Source of the DNA: Rattus norvegicus
Lineage: Eukaryota > Chordata > Mammalia > Rodentia > Muridae
Assembly (NCBI RefSeq): GCF_036323735.1
Contig: NC_086027.1
Location: forward strand, 91,958,662-92,022,661
Reading direction: 5' to 3'
Length of the DNA stretch: 64,000 nt
The notes beneath the pieces were generated by a model, which did no database searches, was not told the DNA's origin, and saw only the letters and a program-made list of their open reading frames with translations. A program made the position numbers and the translations under genes. Shown one piece after another: positions 48,149 to 61,029 of the stretch. Numbering within the stretch: position 1 is the stretch's first letter; the number at the start of each line of letters is the position of its first letter.

Positions 48149-49449
48149 TTTTTTTTTTTTATTAACTTGAATGTTTCTTATTTACATTTCGAGTGTTATT
48201 CCCTTTCCCAGTTTCTGGTCAAACATCCCCTAATCCCTCCCCCTCCCCTTCTTTATGGTTGTTCCCCTCCCCATCCTCCCCCCATTGCCACCCTCTCCCC
48301 AACAATCACGGTCACTGGGGGTTCAGTCTTAGCAGGACCAAGGGCTTCCCCTTCCACTGGTGATCTTACTAGAATATTCATTGCTACCTATGAGGTCAGA
48401 GTCCAGGGTCAGTCCATGTATAGTCCTTAGGTAGTGGCTTAGTCCCTGGAAGCTCTGGTTGCTTGGCATTGTTGTTCATAAGGGGTCTCGAGCTCCTTCG
48501 AGCTCTTCCAGTTCTTTCTCTGATTCCTTCAACGGGGGTCCCGTTCTCAGTTCAGTGGTTTGCTGCTGGCATTCGCCTCTGTATTTGCTGTATTCTGGCT
48601 GTGTCTCTCAGGAGCGATCTACATCCGGCTCCTGTCTGCCTGCACTTCTTTGCTTCATCCATCTTGTCTATTTGGGTGGCTGTATATGTATGGGCCACAT
48701 GTGGGGCAGGCTCTGAATCGGTGTTCCTTCTGCCTCTGTTTTAATCTTTGCCTCTCTATTCCCTGCCAAGGGTATTCTTGTTCCCCTTTTAAAGAAGGAG
48801 TGAAGCATTCACATTTTGATCATCTGTCTTGAGTTTCATTGGTTCTAGGCATCTAGGGTAATTCAAGCATTTGGGCTAATAGCCACTTATCAATGAGTGC
48901 ATACCATGTGTGTTTTTCTGTGTTTGGGTTACCTCACTCAGGATGATATTTTCCAGTTCCAACCATTTGCCTACGAATTTCATAAAGTTATTGTTTTTGA
49001 TAGCTGAGTAATATTCCATTGTGTAGATGTACCACATTTTCTGTATCCATTCCTCTGTTGAAGGGCATCTGGGTTCTTTCCAGCTTCTGGCTATTATAAA
49101 TAAGGCTGCTATGAACATAGTGGAGCACGTGTCTTTTTTATATGTTGGGGCATCTTTTGGGTATATGCCCAAGAGAGGTATAGCTGGATCCTCAGGCAGG
49201 TCAATGTCCAATTTTCTGAGGAACCTCCAGACTGATTTTCAGAATGGTTGTACCAGTCTGCAATCCCACCAACAATGGAGGAGTGTTCCTCTTTCTCCGC
49301 ATCCTCACCAGCATCTGCTGTCACCTGAGTTTTTGATCTTAGCCATTCTCACTGGTGTGAGGTGAAATCTCAGGGTTGTTTTGATTTGCATTTCCCTTAT
49401 GACTAAAGATGTTGAACATTTCTTTAGGTGTTTCTCAGCCATTCGGCAT
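48149..49449 (-). mobile_element. L1 copy A (5'-truncated), left end of the tandem duplication
   Basis: The T run and 3' UTR start at 48149 and ORF2 end sequence runs to about 49449, where the match with the other two copies stops after CATTCGGCAT. The 3' UTR differs at many places from copies 50618-51910 and 53083-55507. From base 48990 onward all three agree. A weak duplication (ATGAGAAATAC against ATGAAAAATAT) flanks the element. Confidence 0.9.
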
Positions 49450-50617
49450 ATGAAAAATATCTTAATATAGACTTTAAAATATATATTGGCTTATTATCCC
49501 TTGCTTACCTTACAGTTGTTGGTTTTTAAAGATTTATTTTATTTTATATGTATGTGAGTGGTTCCTGCAGATATGTTTGTGCGCTTCATGCATGCAGGAA
49601 CCAAAAAGGCCAGGAGAGGCATCGGATCCCTTGGAACTGGAGTTAGGGATGGCTTTAAGCTGCCATGTGGGTGCTGGAAACTCTGGAAGAACAGCCAGTG
49701 CTTCTAATTGCTGAGTCATCTCTCCTTCCCCCACTTCTCCCCTCCCCCAGTTTCGTATAATTTAAAATAGAGCAGAGACATTTATTTAGAGGCTGCTGTA
49801 GCTGCTCAATGGCCAACTATGTCTGACTGATTCAGAGTAACATTTAAGAAGTGTAGATAGAGCTCTCTGCTATGTACGAAGCAGGAAGCATAGATGCAGA
49901 ACAAGGGGATTCCTTGACAGATCTGGCTCATCACTGGGCTATAACATCAGTAATGGTAGTAACAGTAGTGATAAGTCGCACTGCTTCTCAAGGCCTGAAC
50001 CTCAACCCACTCCACCCTTATAATAAACACGTAAGTCCAGCATGGGTCTTGTACTCATGCGCAGATGAAGAAATTGAGGGTCAGAGTTTTCAACTTCCAG
50101 GGTCACACAGATGGAAAAAACTGAACCAGAGATCTACAGACCATTCTGACACTTCTGGGAAATGGCTCAGTGAGTAAAGTACGTGCTATAAAAACATGAA
50201 GACCCGAGTCTGTACTTCTAGAGGCCAAGTAAAAGCCAGGCATACATGGTACTGACCTCTAACTCCAGAATTTAGGGTTGGAGATGGGAGGATACTGGTA
50301 TCTTACTGACCAGCCAGTCTAGCAGAAATACCAAGCTTTAGTTTCACTGAGAGACCGTGTCTCAGAATAACAAACTAATTCCTTAAGCCTATGGAAGAGC
50401 GACTGAAGAAAGAAAGCCTTATAGTTCTAAGGCTTTGTCCCTCCATAGGGGTGAACATACCTGTATGCACACATGCACACAGAGTGCACACTCACAAAGG
50501 AAAGAAACTGAACAACAAAATGGGATCTAAAATGTAATTTCAATAAACAGGATTGAAAGGATGTCTAGATCCCTGTAAAGTTCAATTTTTTTTTTTTTTT
50601 ACTGTAGGTCAGTACAT
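49450..50617. repeat. Non-L1 segment of the tandem duplication, copy 1
   Basis: About 1.17 kb between L1 copies, repeated at 51911-53082. It includes a reverse B3 SINE (about 49520-49730), a unique middle part and a B4-like SINE (about 50160-50365). The open frames in it are not genes. Confidence 0.93.
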
Positions 50618-51910
50618 TTTTTTTTTTAATTAACTTGAGTATTTCTTATATACATTTCAAGTGTTATTCCCTTTCCCGGTTTCCGGGCAAACATCCCCCT
50701 CCCACCTCCCCTTCCTTATGGGTGTTCCCCTCCCAACCCTCCCCCCATTGCCGCCCTCCCCCCATAGACTAGTTCACTGGGGGTTCAGTCTTAGCAGGAC
50801 CCAGGGCTTCCCCTTCCACTGGTGCTCTTACTAGGCTATTCATTGCTACCTATGGGGTCAGAGTCCAGGGTCAGTCCATGTATAGTCTTTAGGTAGTGGC
50901 TTAGTCCCTGGAAGCTCTGGTTGCTTGGCATTGTTGTACTTTTGGGGTCTCGAGCCCCTTCAAGCTCTTCCAGTTCTTTCTCTGATTCCTTCAATAGGGG
51001 ACCTATTCTTAGTTCAGTGGTTTGCTGCTGGCATTCGCCTCTGTATTTGCTGTATTCTGGCTGTGTCTCTCAGGAGCGATCTACATCCGGCTCCTGTCGG
51101 TCTGCACTTCTTTGCTTCATCCATCTTGTCTAATTGGGTGGCTGTATATGTATGGGCCACATGTGGGGCAGGCTCTGAATGGGTGTTCCTTCAGTCTCTG
51201 TTTTAATCTTTGCCTCTCTATTCCCTGCCAAGGGTATTCTTGTTCCCCTTTTAAAGAAGGAGTGAAGCATTCACATTTTGATCATCTGTCTTGAGTTTCA
51301 TTGGTTCTAGGCATCTAGGGTAATTCAAGCATTTGGGCTAATAGCCACTTATTAATGAGTGCATACCATGTGTGTTTTTCTGTGTTTGGGTTACCTCACT
51401 CAGGATGATATTTTCCAGTTCCAACCATTTGCCTACGAATTTCATAAAGTCATTGTTTTTGATAGCTGAGTAATATTCCATTGTGTAGATGTACCACATT
51501 TTCTGTATCCATTCCTCTGTTGAAGGGCATCTGGGTTCTTTCCAGCTTCTGGCTATTATAAATAAGGCTGCTATGAACATAGTGGAGCACGTGTCTTTTT
51601 TATATGTTGGGGCATCTTTTGGGTATATGCCCAAGAGAGGTATAGCTGGATCCTCAGGCAGGTCAATGTCCAATTTTCTGAGGAACCTCCAGACTGATTT
51701 TCAGAATGGTTGTACCAGTCTGCAATCCCACCAACAATGGAGGAGTGTTCCTCTTTCTCCGCATCCTCACCAGCATCTGCTGTCACCTGAGTTTTTGATC
51801 TTAGCCATTCTCACTGGTGTGAGGTGAAATCTCAGGGTTGTTTTGATTTGCATTTCCCTTATGACTAAAGATGTTGAACATTTCTTTAGGTGTTTCTCAG
51901 CCATTCGGCA
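50618..51910 (-). mobile_element. Hybrid L1 copy (left part B, right part A)
   Basis: Its 3' UTR matches copy B (53083 onward) and its right end stops at CATTCGGCAT and joins ATGAAAAATAT, exactly like copy A. That is the expected product of unequal crossing-over between A and B. Differences from A on the left include position 51451 (C here, T at 48989). Confidence 0.92.
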
Positions 51911-53082
51911 TATGAAAAATATCTTAATATAGACTTTAAAATATATATTGGCTTATTATCCCTTGCTTACCTTACAGTTGTTGGTTTTTAAAGATTTATT
52001 TTATTTTATATGTATGTGAGTGGTTCCTGCAGATATGTTTGTGCGCTTCATGCATGCAGGAACCAAAAAGGCCAGGAGAGGCATCGGATCCCTTGGAACT
52101 GGAGTTAGGGATGGCTTTAAGCTGCCATGTGGGTGCTGGAAACTCTGGAAGAACAGCCAGTGCTTCTAATTGCTGAGTCATCTCTCCTTCCCCCACTTCT
52201 CCCCTCCCCCAGTTTCGTATAATTTAAAATAGAGCAGAGACATTTATTTAGAGGCTGCTGTAGCTGCTCAATGGCCAACTATGTCTGACTGATTCAGAGT
52301 AACATTTAAGAAGTGTAGATAGAGCTCTCTGCTATGTACGAAGCAGGAAGCATAGATGCAGAACAAGGGGATTCCTTGACAGATCTGGCTCATCACTGGG
52401 CTATAACATCAGTAATGGTAGTAACAGTAGTGATAAGTCGCACTGCTTCTCAAGGCCTGAACCTCAACCCACTCCACCCTTATAATAAACACGTAAGTCC
52501 AGCATGGGTCTTGTACTCATGCGCAGATGAAGAAATTGAGGGTCAGAGTTTTCAACTTCCAGGGTCACACAGATGGAAAAAACTGAACCAGAGATCTACA
52601 GACCATTCTGACACTTCTGGGAAATGGCTCAGTGAGTAAAGTACGTGCTATAAAAACATGAAGACCCGAGTCTGTACTTCTAGAGGCCAAGTAAAAGCCA
52701 GGCATACATGGTACTGACCTCTAACTCCAGAATTTAGGGTTGGAGATGGGAGGATACTGGTATCTTACTGACCAGCCAGTCTAGCAGAAATACCAAGCTT
52801 TAGTTTCACTGAGAGACCGTGTCTCAGAATAACAAACTAATTCCTTAAGCCTATGGAAGAGCGACTGAAGAAAGAAAGCCTTATAGTTCTAAGGCTTTGT
52901 CCCTCCATAGGGGTGAACATACCTGTATGCACACATGCACACAGAGTGCACACTCACAAAGGAAAGAAACTGAACAACAAAATGGGATCTAAAATGTAAT
53001 TTCAATAAACAGGATTGAAAGGATGTCTAGATCCCTGTAAAGTTCAATTTTTTTTTTTTTTACTGTAGGTCAGTACATTTTT
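51911..53082. repeat. Non-L1 segment of the tandem duplication, copy 2
   Basis: Matches 49450-50617 at an offset of 2461-2462 bases. The only difference I noticed is one T fewer in the T run near 53050 (14 instead of 15). It contains the same B3 and B4-like SINEs. Confidence 0.93.
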
Positions 53083-55507
53083 TTTTTTAATTAACTTGAG
53101 TATTTCTTATATACATTTCAAGTGTTATTCCCTTTCCCGGTTTCCGGGCAAACATCCCCCTCCCACCTCCCCTTCCTTATGGGTGTTCCCCTCCCAACCC
53201 TCCCCCCATTGCCGCCCTCCCCCCATAGACTAGTTCACTGGGGGTTCAGTCTTAGCAGGACCCAGGGCTTCCCCTTCCACTGGTGCTCTTACTAGGCTAT
53301 TCATTGCTACCTATGGGGTCAGAGTCCAGGGTCAGTCCATGTATAGTCTTTAGGTAGTGGCTTAGTCCCTGGAAGCTCTGGTTGCTTGGCATTGTTGTAC
53401 TTTTGGGGTCTCGAGCCCCTTCAAGCTCTTCCAGTTCTTTCTCTGATTCCTTCAATAGGGGACCTATTCTTAGTTCAGTGGTTTGCTGCTGGCATTCGCC
53501 TCTGTATTTGCTGTATTCTGGCTGTGTCTCTCAGGAGCGATCTACATCCGGCTCCTGTCGGTCTGCACTTCTTTGCTTCATCCATCTTGTCTAATTGGGT
53601 GGCTGTATATGTATGGGCCACATGTGGGGCAGGCTCTGAATGGGTGTTCCTTCAGTCTCTGTTTTAATCTTTGCCTCTCTATTCCCTGCCAAGGGTATTC
53701 TTGTTCCCCTTTTAAAGAAGGAGTGAAGCATTCACATTTTGATCATCTGTCTTGAGTTTCATTGGTTCTAGGCATCTAGGGTAATTCAAGCATTTGGGCT
53801 AATAGCCACTTATTAATGAGTGCATACCATGTGTGTTTTTCTGTGTTTGGGTTACCTCACTCAGGATGATATTTTCCAGTTCCAACCATTTGCCTACGAA
53901 TTTCATAAAGTCATTGTTTTTGATAGCTGAGTAATATTCCATTGTGTAGATGTACCACATTTTCTGTATCCATTCCTCTGTTGAAGGGCATCTGGGTTCT
54001 TTCCAGCTTCTGGCTATTATAAATAAGGCTGCTATGAACATAGTGGAGCACGTGTCTTTTTTATATGTTGGGGCATCTTTTGGGTATATGCCCAAGAGAG
54101 GTATAGCTGGATCCTCAGGCAGGTCAATGTCCAATTTTCTGAGGAACCTCCAGACTGATTTTCAGAATGGTTGTACCAGTCTGCAATCCCACCAACAATG
54201 GAGGAGTGTTCCTCTTTCTCCGCATCCTCACCAGCATCTGCTGTCACCTGAGTTTTTGATCTTAGCCATTCTCACTGGTGTGAGGTGAAATCTCAGGGTT
54301 GTTTTGATTTGCATTTCCCTTATGACTAAAGATGTTGAACATTTCTTTAGGTGTTTCTCAGCCATTCGGCATTCCTCAGCTGTGAATTCTTTGTTTAGCT
54401 CTGAACCCCATTTTTTAATAGGGTTATTTGTTTCCCTGCGGTCTAACTTCTTGAGTTCTTTGTATATTTTGGATATAAGGCCTCTATCTGTTGTAGGATT
54501 GGTAAAGATCTTTTCCCAATCTGTTGGTTGCCGTTTTGTCCTAACCACAGTGTCCTTTGCCTTACAGAAGCTTTGCAGTTTTATGAGATCCCATTTGTCG
54601 ATTCTTGATCTTAGAGCATAAGCCTTTGGTGTTTTGTTCAGGAAATTTTTTCCAGTGCCCATGTGTTCCAGATGTTTCCCTAGTTTTTCTTCTATTAGTT
54701 TGAGTGTGTCTGGTTTGATGTGGAGGTCCTTGATCCACTTGGACTTAAGCTTTGTACAGGGTGATAAGCATGGATCAATCTGCATTCTTCTACATGTTGC
54801 CCTCCAGTTGAACCAGCACCATTTGCTGAAAATGCTATCTTTTTTCCATTGGATGGTTTTGGCTCCTTTGTCAAAAATCAAGTGACCATAGGTGTGTGGG
54901 TTCATTTCTGGGTCTTCAATTCTATTCCATTGGTCTATCTGTCTGTCCCTGTACCAATACCATGCAGTTTTTATCACTATTGCTCTGTAATACTGCTTGA
55001 GTTCAGGGATAGTGATTCCCCCTGAAGTCCTTTTATTGTTGAGGATAGCTTTAGCTATCCTGGGTTTTTTGTTATTCCAGATGAATTTGCAAATTGTTCT
55101 GTCTAACTCTTTGAAGAATTGGATTGGTATTTTGATGGGGATTGCATTGAATCTGTAGATTGCTTTTGGTAAAATGGCCATTTTTACTATATTAATCCTG
55201 CCAATCCATGAGCATGGGAGATCTTTCCATCTTCTGAGGTCTTCTTCAATTTCTTTCCTCAGTGTCTTGAAGTTCTTATTGTACAGATCTTTTACTTGCT
55301 TGGTTAAAGTCACACCGAGGTACTTTATATTATTTGGGTCTATTATGAAGGGTGTCGTTTCCCTAATTTCTTTCTCGGCTTGTTTCTCTTTTGTATAGAG
55401 GAAGGCAACTGATTTATTTGAGTTAATTTTATACCCAGCCACTTTGCTGAAGTTGTTTATCAGCTTTAGTAGTTCTCTGGTGGAACTTTTGGGATCACTT
55501 AAATATA
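53083..55507 (-). mobile_element. L1 copy B (5'-truncated) with ORF2 remnant and target-site duplication
   Basis: A 2.4 kb L1 on the minus strand. GTCAGTACATTTTTTTT precedes it at 53069 and follows it at 55508, marking the insertion. The minus-strand frame 55442-54228 encodes 404 residues of the ORF2 protein C-terminal part, beyond the reverse-transcriptase core (AGYKINSNKS, YLGVTL, then FIWNNKKPRIAKAIL). TGA stops break the frame just after RCW near 54228 and again about 70 bases on, before a last remnant at 54134-53799 that ends at the ORF2 terminus. The element is dead: it lacks ORF1, the endonuclease and most of ORF2. Confidence 0.94.
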
Positions 55508-56693
55508 GTCAGTACATTTTTTTTTAATCTGGAATGAATGTACCAAATAAAATTCTTGGGCATATTACTCAACACAGAACGCATGGCCCCAGTGTGGAGG
55601 CTGTGCCGTGGGAGTAAACTGAGGCCCTGACATTCCTTAATGTTCACACAGAGAGATAATGCATGCCTGGCTTGCTAGAGTTCTAGGTTAGTGACAAAAT
55701 GCTTGCTCCAGTGGTTGGCCCTGCACCTACACACATTTTGTTTTTCTGGAAGCACTAAAGAAAAAATCCCTTTAATCAATTTCTTATTCAGACATAATTA
55801 AGAATGACTCTGCAAAATTTTATCTATTTTTAAATCAATAATTTCAGTATTATGTTTTTGAGATTTCTTAATTCCCTGCCAGCCCTGTTTGGCCTCAGTA
55901 AGTTAAAAATCGTCTGGGGACAGGTTCCAAGAAGACTTGGAGGGAAGGGTGTTGGGTGTGGATGTGACCCAGACACATCATGTACATGTATGAAATTCTT
56001 AAAGAACAAATAAGACATATTTGTAAGAAGAATGAAATCGGAGGAAGAATTAAAGCAATCCTGAGTTGATATTTTTCTGTACGTTTACATTGAATCATAA
56101 AAGAACCACTATTTGGAGGTTTTAGTAAATATAACATGAATGTGAAATCCTGTCCATCCTGACAAACCTGAGATAGATACTGTGAACCAAAGGAGAGGAA
56201 AAAATACGATAATGGGAGCATAGCATTCAGCCTTAAGGGCTGCTGCACAGAACTACTTTTATTTGTAGCATTCTTTAGATTACACTCCTTTTTTTTTAAA
56301 TAAACACCCCTACCCCAATTATGGGAGGGTTTATGTGGCTCTTCCTCATATATTATCAGACTGTGTTATGTTAGCATTCCTAACCCGTGACGCGCACACT
56401 CTGTTTTTATTTGAGTATACTCTCCACATTTTATTGTTTCTGTGGCTCTTGATCCAAAACAGGGAGATTTACTTGCAACCTGAACTACTTTACCAGCCAC
56501 AAATGAGCCCTAGAACAATCATAAGATTTCAAGCTAACAATAATTTGTTTCTTATCCTAAATACCTGATAGTTATAGTTAATTATAAAGGATCTTACTCA
56601 GAGATGCAAATGTTTACCAAATCGGACTTATTGACATTCTCTTCCCTTCTAGCTTCCTACCAGAAATACCACAATACATCCAATACGGTAGTG

Positions 56694-56698
<5 letters not shown>

Positions 56699-56749
<51 letters not shown>
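56699..56749 (+). repeat. (CA)n microsatellite
   Basis: About 50 bases of CA with one GC variant near the end. Confidence 0.97.
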
Positions 56750-57134
56750 AAGTCACCTTTAAAATAACTACAGCAGAATCACACCAGAGAGCTGAGAACC
56801 AGTCTTTTGGTCTGTGAGGGTGGGTGCCTTCACACTCAGAGAAATCCCACAATGGCTGTCTCTTACTAGGAGGAGGTAACAACCACTAGTTGGTCAGTCA
56901 CCCCAGTGCTGGATATCTTAGCAATCTCAATATGACAGCAGAATCCTGGATGTTTCCTGGAGTTGCAGCTCTCTGATTCAAAATCAAAGTTTAGAAAGAA
57001 ATAGTGGTTCTGACATCAGAAGATGATTCATCGGTAGTATCAGGGCAAATTAACTCAGGGTAAGAAAGAGGTAAGGCTAAGTGAGCACAAGGAATATCTG
57101 ATCTATATCCTCTGATGCATTCGGGGTTGCTAGC

Positions 57135-57239
57135 AAAAAATGCTGCCCAAAATCTGGCTGTGTCCTACCAAAAGATGCTGGCCACAATCTGGGTGTATCT
57201 TACCAAAAGATGCTGCATGTAATCCAGGTGTGTCTTTCC
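57135..57239 (+). repeat. 35-bp minisatellite, three units
   Basis: Units at 57135-57169, 57170-57204 and 57205-57239, each starting AAAA(G/A)ATGCTG and ending with a TGT-rich segment plus TACC or TTCC. The units are diverged by several bases from each other. Confidence 0.85.
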
Positions 57240-57395
57240 ACATCAATCAAAGTATTTAGGACACCTCTATGGCAGAAGTTCCCTACTCAGGATATTTTAG
57301 TTTGTGGCAAGTTGACATTAAGACCAACCACACACAAATGTACTGTATTAACACACCAGAAGTTAGGTCTCTAAAGGAAAACATTCATAAAAGCT

Positions 57396-57454
<59 letters not shown>

Positions 57455-57612
57455 CATTTCATGTAAGTACACTGTTGTCTTCAGACACACCACTAAAGGA
57501 TATTGGATTCCATTACAGATGGTTGTGAGCCACCATGTGATTGCTGGGATTTGAACTCAGGACCTCTGGAAGAGCAGTCAGTGCTCTTAACCGCTGAGCC
57601 ATCTCTCCAGCC
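57396..57612 (-). repeat. B2 SINE with (TTTA)n tail
   Basis: The minus strand reads AGGCTGGAGAGATGGCTCAG at the head; the tail has expanded into a pure TTTA run at 57396-57454. This is a well-preserved B2. Confidence 0.94.
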
Positions 57613-58924
57613 TGTATGTAATGATTTTAAGGATATAATTTAATTGGTGTCAAAGTGCAAGTGAACTTGATTGGCATTGCTTGTCCTCTTTTACTGTAAC
57701 TGGGAAGGAAGAGACTTCTGGGAAACAGAATGACAAGAACTGGAATATAGAGAGAAGAACTCTGGGGTATTCAATTTCTAGAACTTCCTTGGGTGTTGCT
57801 ACCTGAACAGAAGCAGCAAAAGTATATCCAGCCGCAGTTGCTGGGCTTCAGCGCAATTGTTCCCACCAGGAAAGGAAAACCAAGCTCACATCCCTTCCTG
57901 TCACTGGGAGCATAGCCAAGGTTGGCACTGCACACTGTAAACAGTGTAACTCAAATGCCATCAGGACTTGGGGTGGATAAGATAATCTGACAATTTTGGT
58001 TGACAAGCAGATTTTAGTAACTGAGAACTTAATATGTGATTCTTTTAAATTTCTTATTCTGGATAGTTTAAATATCTGTCCCCGAGATGGTATTTTCAAC
58101 ATCATCTGTGTTTGTGTTACATGAAATGTTTCCTTCATTTAGCACAACGAATGACGGGGGGTCACATTAGCGGCAGATGCTGGCGTTATTCACTGCTGGC
58201 GTCCGTTGCATCTGTGTGACCTTCCTTGCTAAACATTTGAGTTTGAATTTCTTGGCATAGATATTAATTAAACCATGAGATCACGAGAGCATATAAAGAA
58301 GAAAGGACGGGACCCTAAATCACCGGCACATAGAAAGGTAGACAGAAGCGGATATAAAGCAATGAGCATCCCTGTGCGTTCTTGGTTAGAACAAAAGAGC
58401 AAGGCCCTGGCTGTTCTATAGGCCTGGCTCCTGGTACTGTACTTAGCCAAGTGGCTTGAAGGATGAAGTTCATTCTCTTCCAAACTCCTTTGCAAAGAAC
58501 AGGTCCTCTGTGAAATGTTGAAGTTTTTAAGCTGTATATACCATGGCTATGGTGTTAACTTGCTGTATGAATGGCAATGGGACCAATTGTATCCTCTGCT
58601 CCTCGGGAAGAACAGGAAATGAACACCACCATGCTGATTCTCTGGCTGGGCTGTACTAGGAGACTTAAAAATCTCTCCCTTTCTCTCTGACACAGCAGTC
58701 TTACATCCTTTAACACATCTCCCTACGATAATATAATCTTATCAAAGGAGGGTAATCGCTCAGATTTTCTCCCCCAAGCACTCAACAGGCTTCATTTGAA
58801 GAGGGCACCTCAGCATTGACTTATGGTCAAGTGGGACACTGACAGAAAAGACTGAGATGATGCTGGGCAAACTTGACAAAGAACAGGTCCCCCAGAATTG
58901 CTAAAGATGAAGCTTGATGGTAAT

Positions 58925-58925
<1 letters not shown>

Positions 58926-58976
<51 letters not shown>

Positions 58977-58985
58977 CGCACGCAC
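58926..58985 (+). repeat. Compound (TG)n-(CG)n microsatellite
   Basis: About 42 bases of TG followed by GCGCGCGCGCGC and CACGCAC. Alternating purine-pyrimidine throughout. Confidence 0.97.
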
Positions 58986-59428
58986 TATTTAGAAAGTCTT
59001 TGGTAAGGGCTTAGAGCAAGGCTGTCACAGAAAACTCTGAGTGTCTACCACTGAGAAGAGCAGCCCCTTTCCTGAACTCCATAAACTTAACACAGTCAAC
59101 TCTACCAGGGGATCAGCACCAAATAAGGTTACATGAGTGTCCAGGACACACTGCCACCCCTAAGAACAGAAGTGTTTCTGTTCACTCAGATGGACCATGG
59201 GGAAGGAGGAGGAAATTTATCGCCAAAATAGGAAGTGGGGGCAAAGTGGCACAAAGCTTTAAATGTTTCCTGTACTCAGGGAGTTTCCATGGCTCAGGTT
59301 TAAAGTGCATGATTCAGAAGAGCAAAGAAAGATCACCTGAGCACCTGTCAGAAAGAAAAAACCCCACAGAATAACCAGAAAGCTGTGGGGACAAGTAACT
59401 CTCTCTGTAACTAGACAACTGAACAAGA

Positions 59429-59521
59429 GTCTCTCTGTGTGTCTCTGTGTGTCTCTGTCTCTGTGTCTCTGTCTCTGTGTCTCTGTCTCTCTCTCTCTCT
59501 GTCTCTCTCTCTCTGTGTGTG

Positions 59522-59554
<33 letters not shown>

Positions 59555-59560
59555 TCTGTC
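59429..59560 (+). repeat. TC/TG/TGTC compound simple repeat
   Basis: CTCTGTGTGT and TCTCTGTC units, ending in a pure TGTC run (59522-59554). The Cys/Ser/Leu-rich open frames here are translated repeat. Confidence 0.96.
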
Positions 59561-59660
59561 TTCTCCCTCTCTGTTTCCATCTCCATGTCTGTCTTTCTTT
59601 TGTACCCAGAACTGGCTTTTCAACAGTGTGTAGATGGTTCTATTAAAATACTCCTGTGTG

Positions 59661-60036
59661 GAGAAAGGACTGGAAGAGCTTGAAGGGGCTCGAGACCCCA
59701 AAAGTACAACAATGTCAAGCAACCAGAGCTTCCAGGGACTAAGCCACTACCTAAAGACTATACATGGACTGACCCTGGACTCTGACCTCATAGGTAGCAA
59801 TGAATATCCTAGTAAGAGCACCAGTGGAAGGGGAAGCCCTGGGTCCTGCTAAGACTGAACCCCCAGTGAACATGATTGTTGGGGGGAGGGCAGTAATGGG
59901 GGGAGGATGGGGAGGGGAACACCGATAAGAAAGGGGAGGGGGGAGGGGGATGTTGGCCCAGAAACTGGGAAAGGGAAAAACAATCGAAATGTAAATAAGA
60001 AATACTCAAGTTAATAAAGATAAAAAAAAGAGAGAG
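59661..60036 (+). mobile_element. L1 3' end insertion with target-site duplication
   Basis: Sense L1 3' end from GGAGAAAGGACTGGAAGAGC to AATAAGAAATACTCAAGTTA and an A-rich tail. ATACTCCTGTGTGGAGAA (about 59648) and ATACTCCTGTGTTGAGAAG (60037) flank it. Confidence 0.9.
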
Positions 60037-60879
60037 ATACTCCTGTGTTGAGAAGTATTCAGTGCATTGCTATCCCAGTGCCTGTGGACATCTGACTCCA
60101 CTGTCACCAGCCACAGAGAACACCCTTTATACCCCACGACACCTTCTATTCTTCTATCCCCACCTTTCTCTTCCGGGTCTCACCTTGGCACACAACAATC
60201 AGGTTGTATAAAATAGTAATTTGTACCTCTTTGAGGTTTAGCTATTTTCACAAGGTGATACAATTACCTTCTGTCAAGCTGTTTGGATCCCCAGATGCAA
60301 AGCCGTGCCAGCCCCTCAGAGAGAACAGAGACCAGAGTTTCCCAGGCCCAGGTGTGAGGGGCAGTGGAGCCGGAGACCAGGGTTATAATTACTGCACCAT
60401 TGCTTCTGTACACATAGCTTTGGCAGTGACAAAATACATTCATTTCTGTCTCCATGCAAAGGGGGACTTATTTCTCAGGCAGTGGGGCTGTTCAGAACAA
60501 AAGCAACATTCATTCATCCGTAAGAGTGCAGATTTATCAGAGTAGCTAATCCCCCAAAAATTACCCCCCCCCCCTTTTTAAAAAAAGAATGTTTAAGCAT
60601 AAAACAGCGATGATGCTTAGGAGAGCATGGCCGTGTTTCTGATGTCCTGTTCTGTGGTTAAATAACTTCTGATGTTCTTCTCACATGCCCTGCTCTGTAG
60701 AACATTCTCATGCCTGTCTGCCTTCTTGTAATCTGGATGCTCAGTTCCACAGGTATGACGTTAAATGTGTAAGCCACACGCTCTGCTGAGATTCCTCAAC
60801 TACCTCTACTGGTACCACCAGGCAGCCTAGAGGGACATTCTGCTTTTCTGTTTCATGATGGTTGTAGAGAGGTTGGCCT

Positions 60880-61018
60880 CGAATGGTGGAACATGCCTTT
60901 CATCCCAGTTCTCAGAGGCAAAGACAGGTGGAGCTCAGATATTTGGAGGCCAGCCTGATCTACATGGGTGAAGGCAGGGCTCCAAAGTGAGATGCTTCCT
61001 AAAAAAAAAAATAAAAAG
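60880..61018 (+). repeat. B1 SINE
   Basis: GGTGGAACATGCCTTTCATC at the head, GGAGGCCAGCCTGATCTACA in the middle and an A-rich tail near 61001-61018. Moderately diverged. Confidence 0.88.
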
Positions 61019-61029
61019 GACTGTACCAA

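Noticed and set aside
54228..55442. 404-residue frame as a host gene
   Set aside because: It is the C-terminal part of an L1 ORF2 in a 5'-truncated element with a target-site duplication.
60264..60455. Possible N-terminal Sphkap exon (donor-like GTAATT, CpG-containing)
   Set aside because: No frame matches the expected N-terminal residues; it is kept as unexplained intron sequence.
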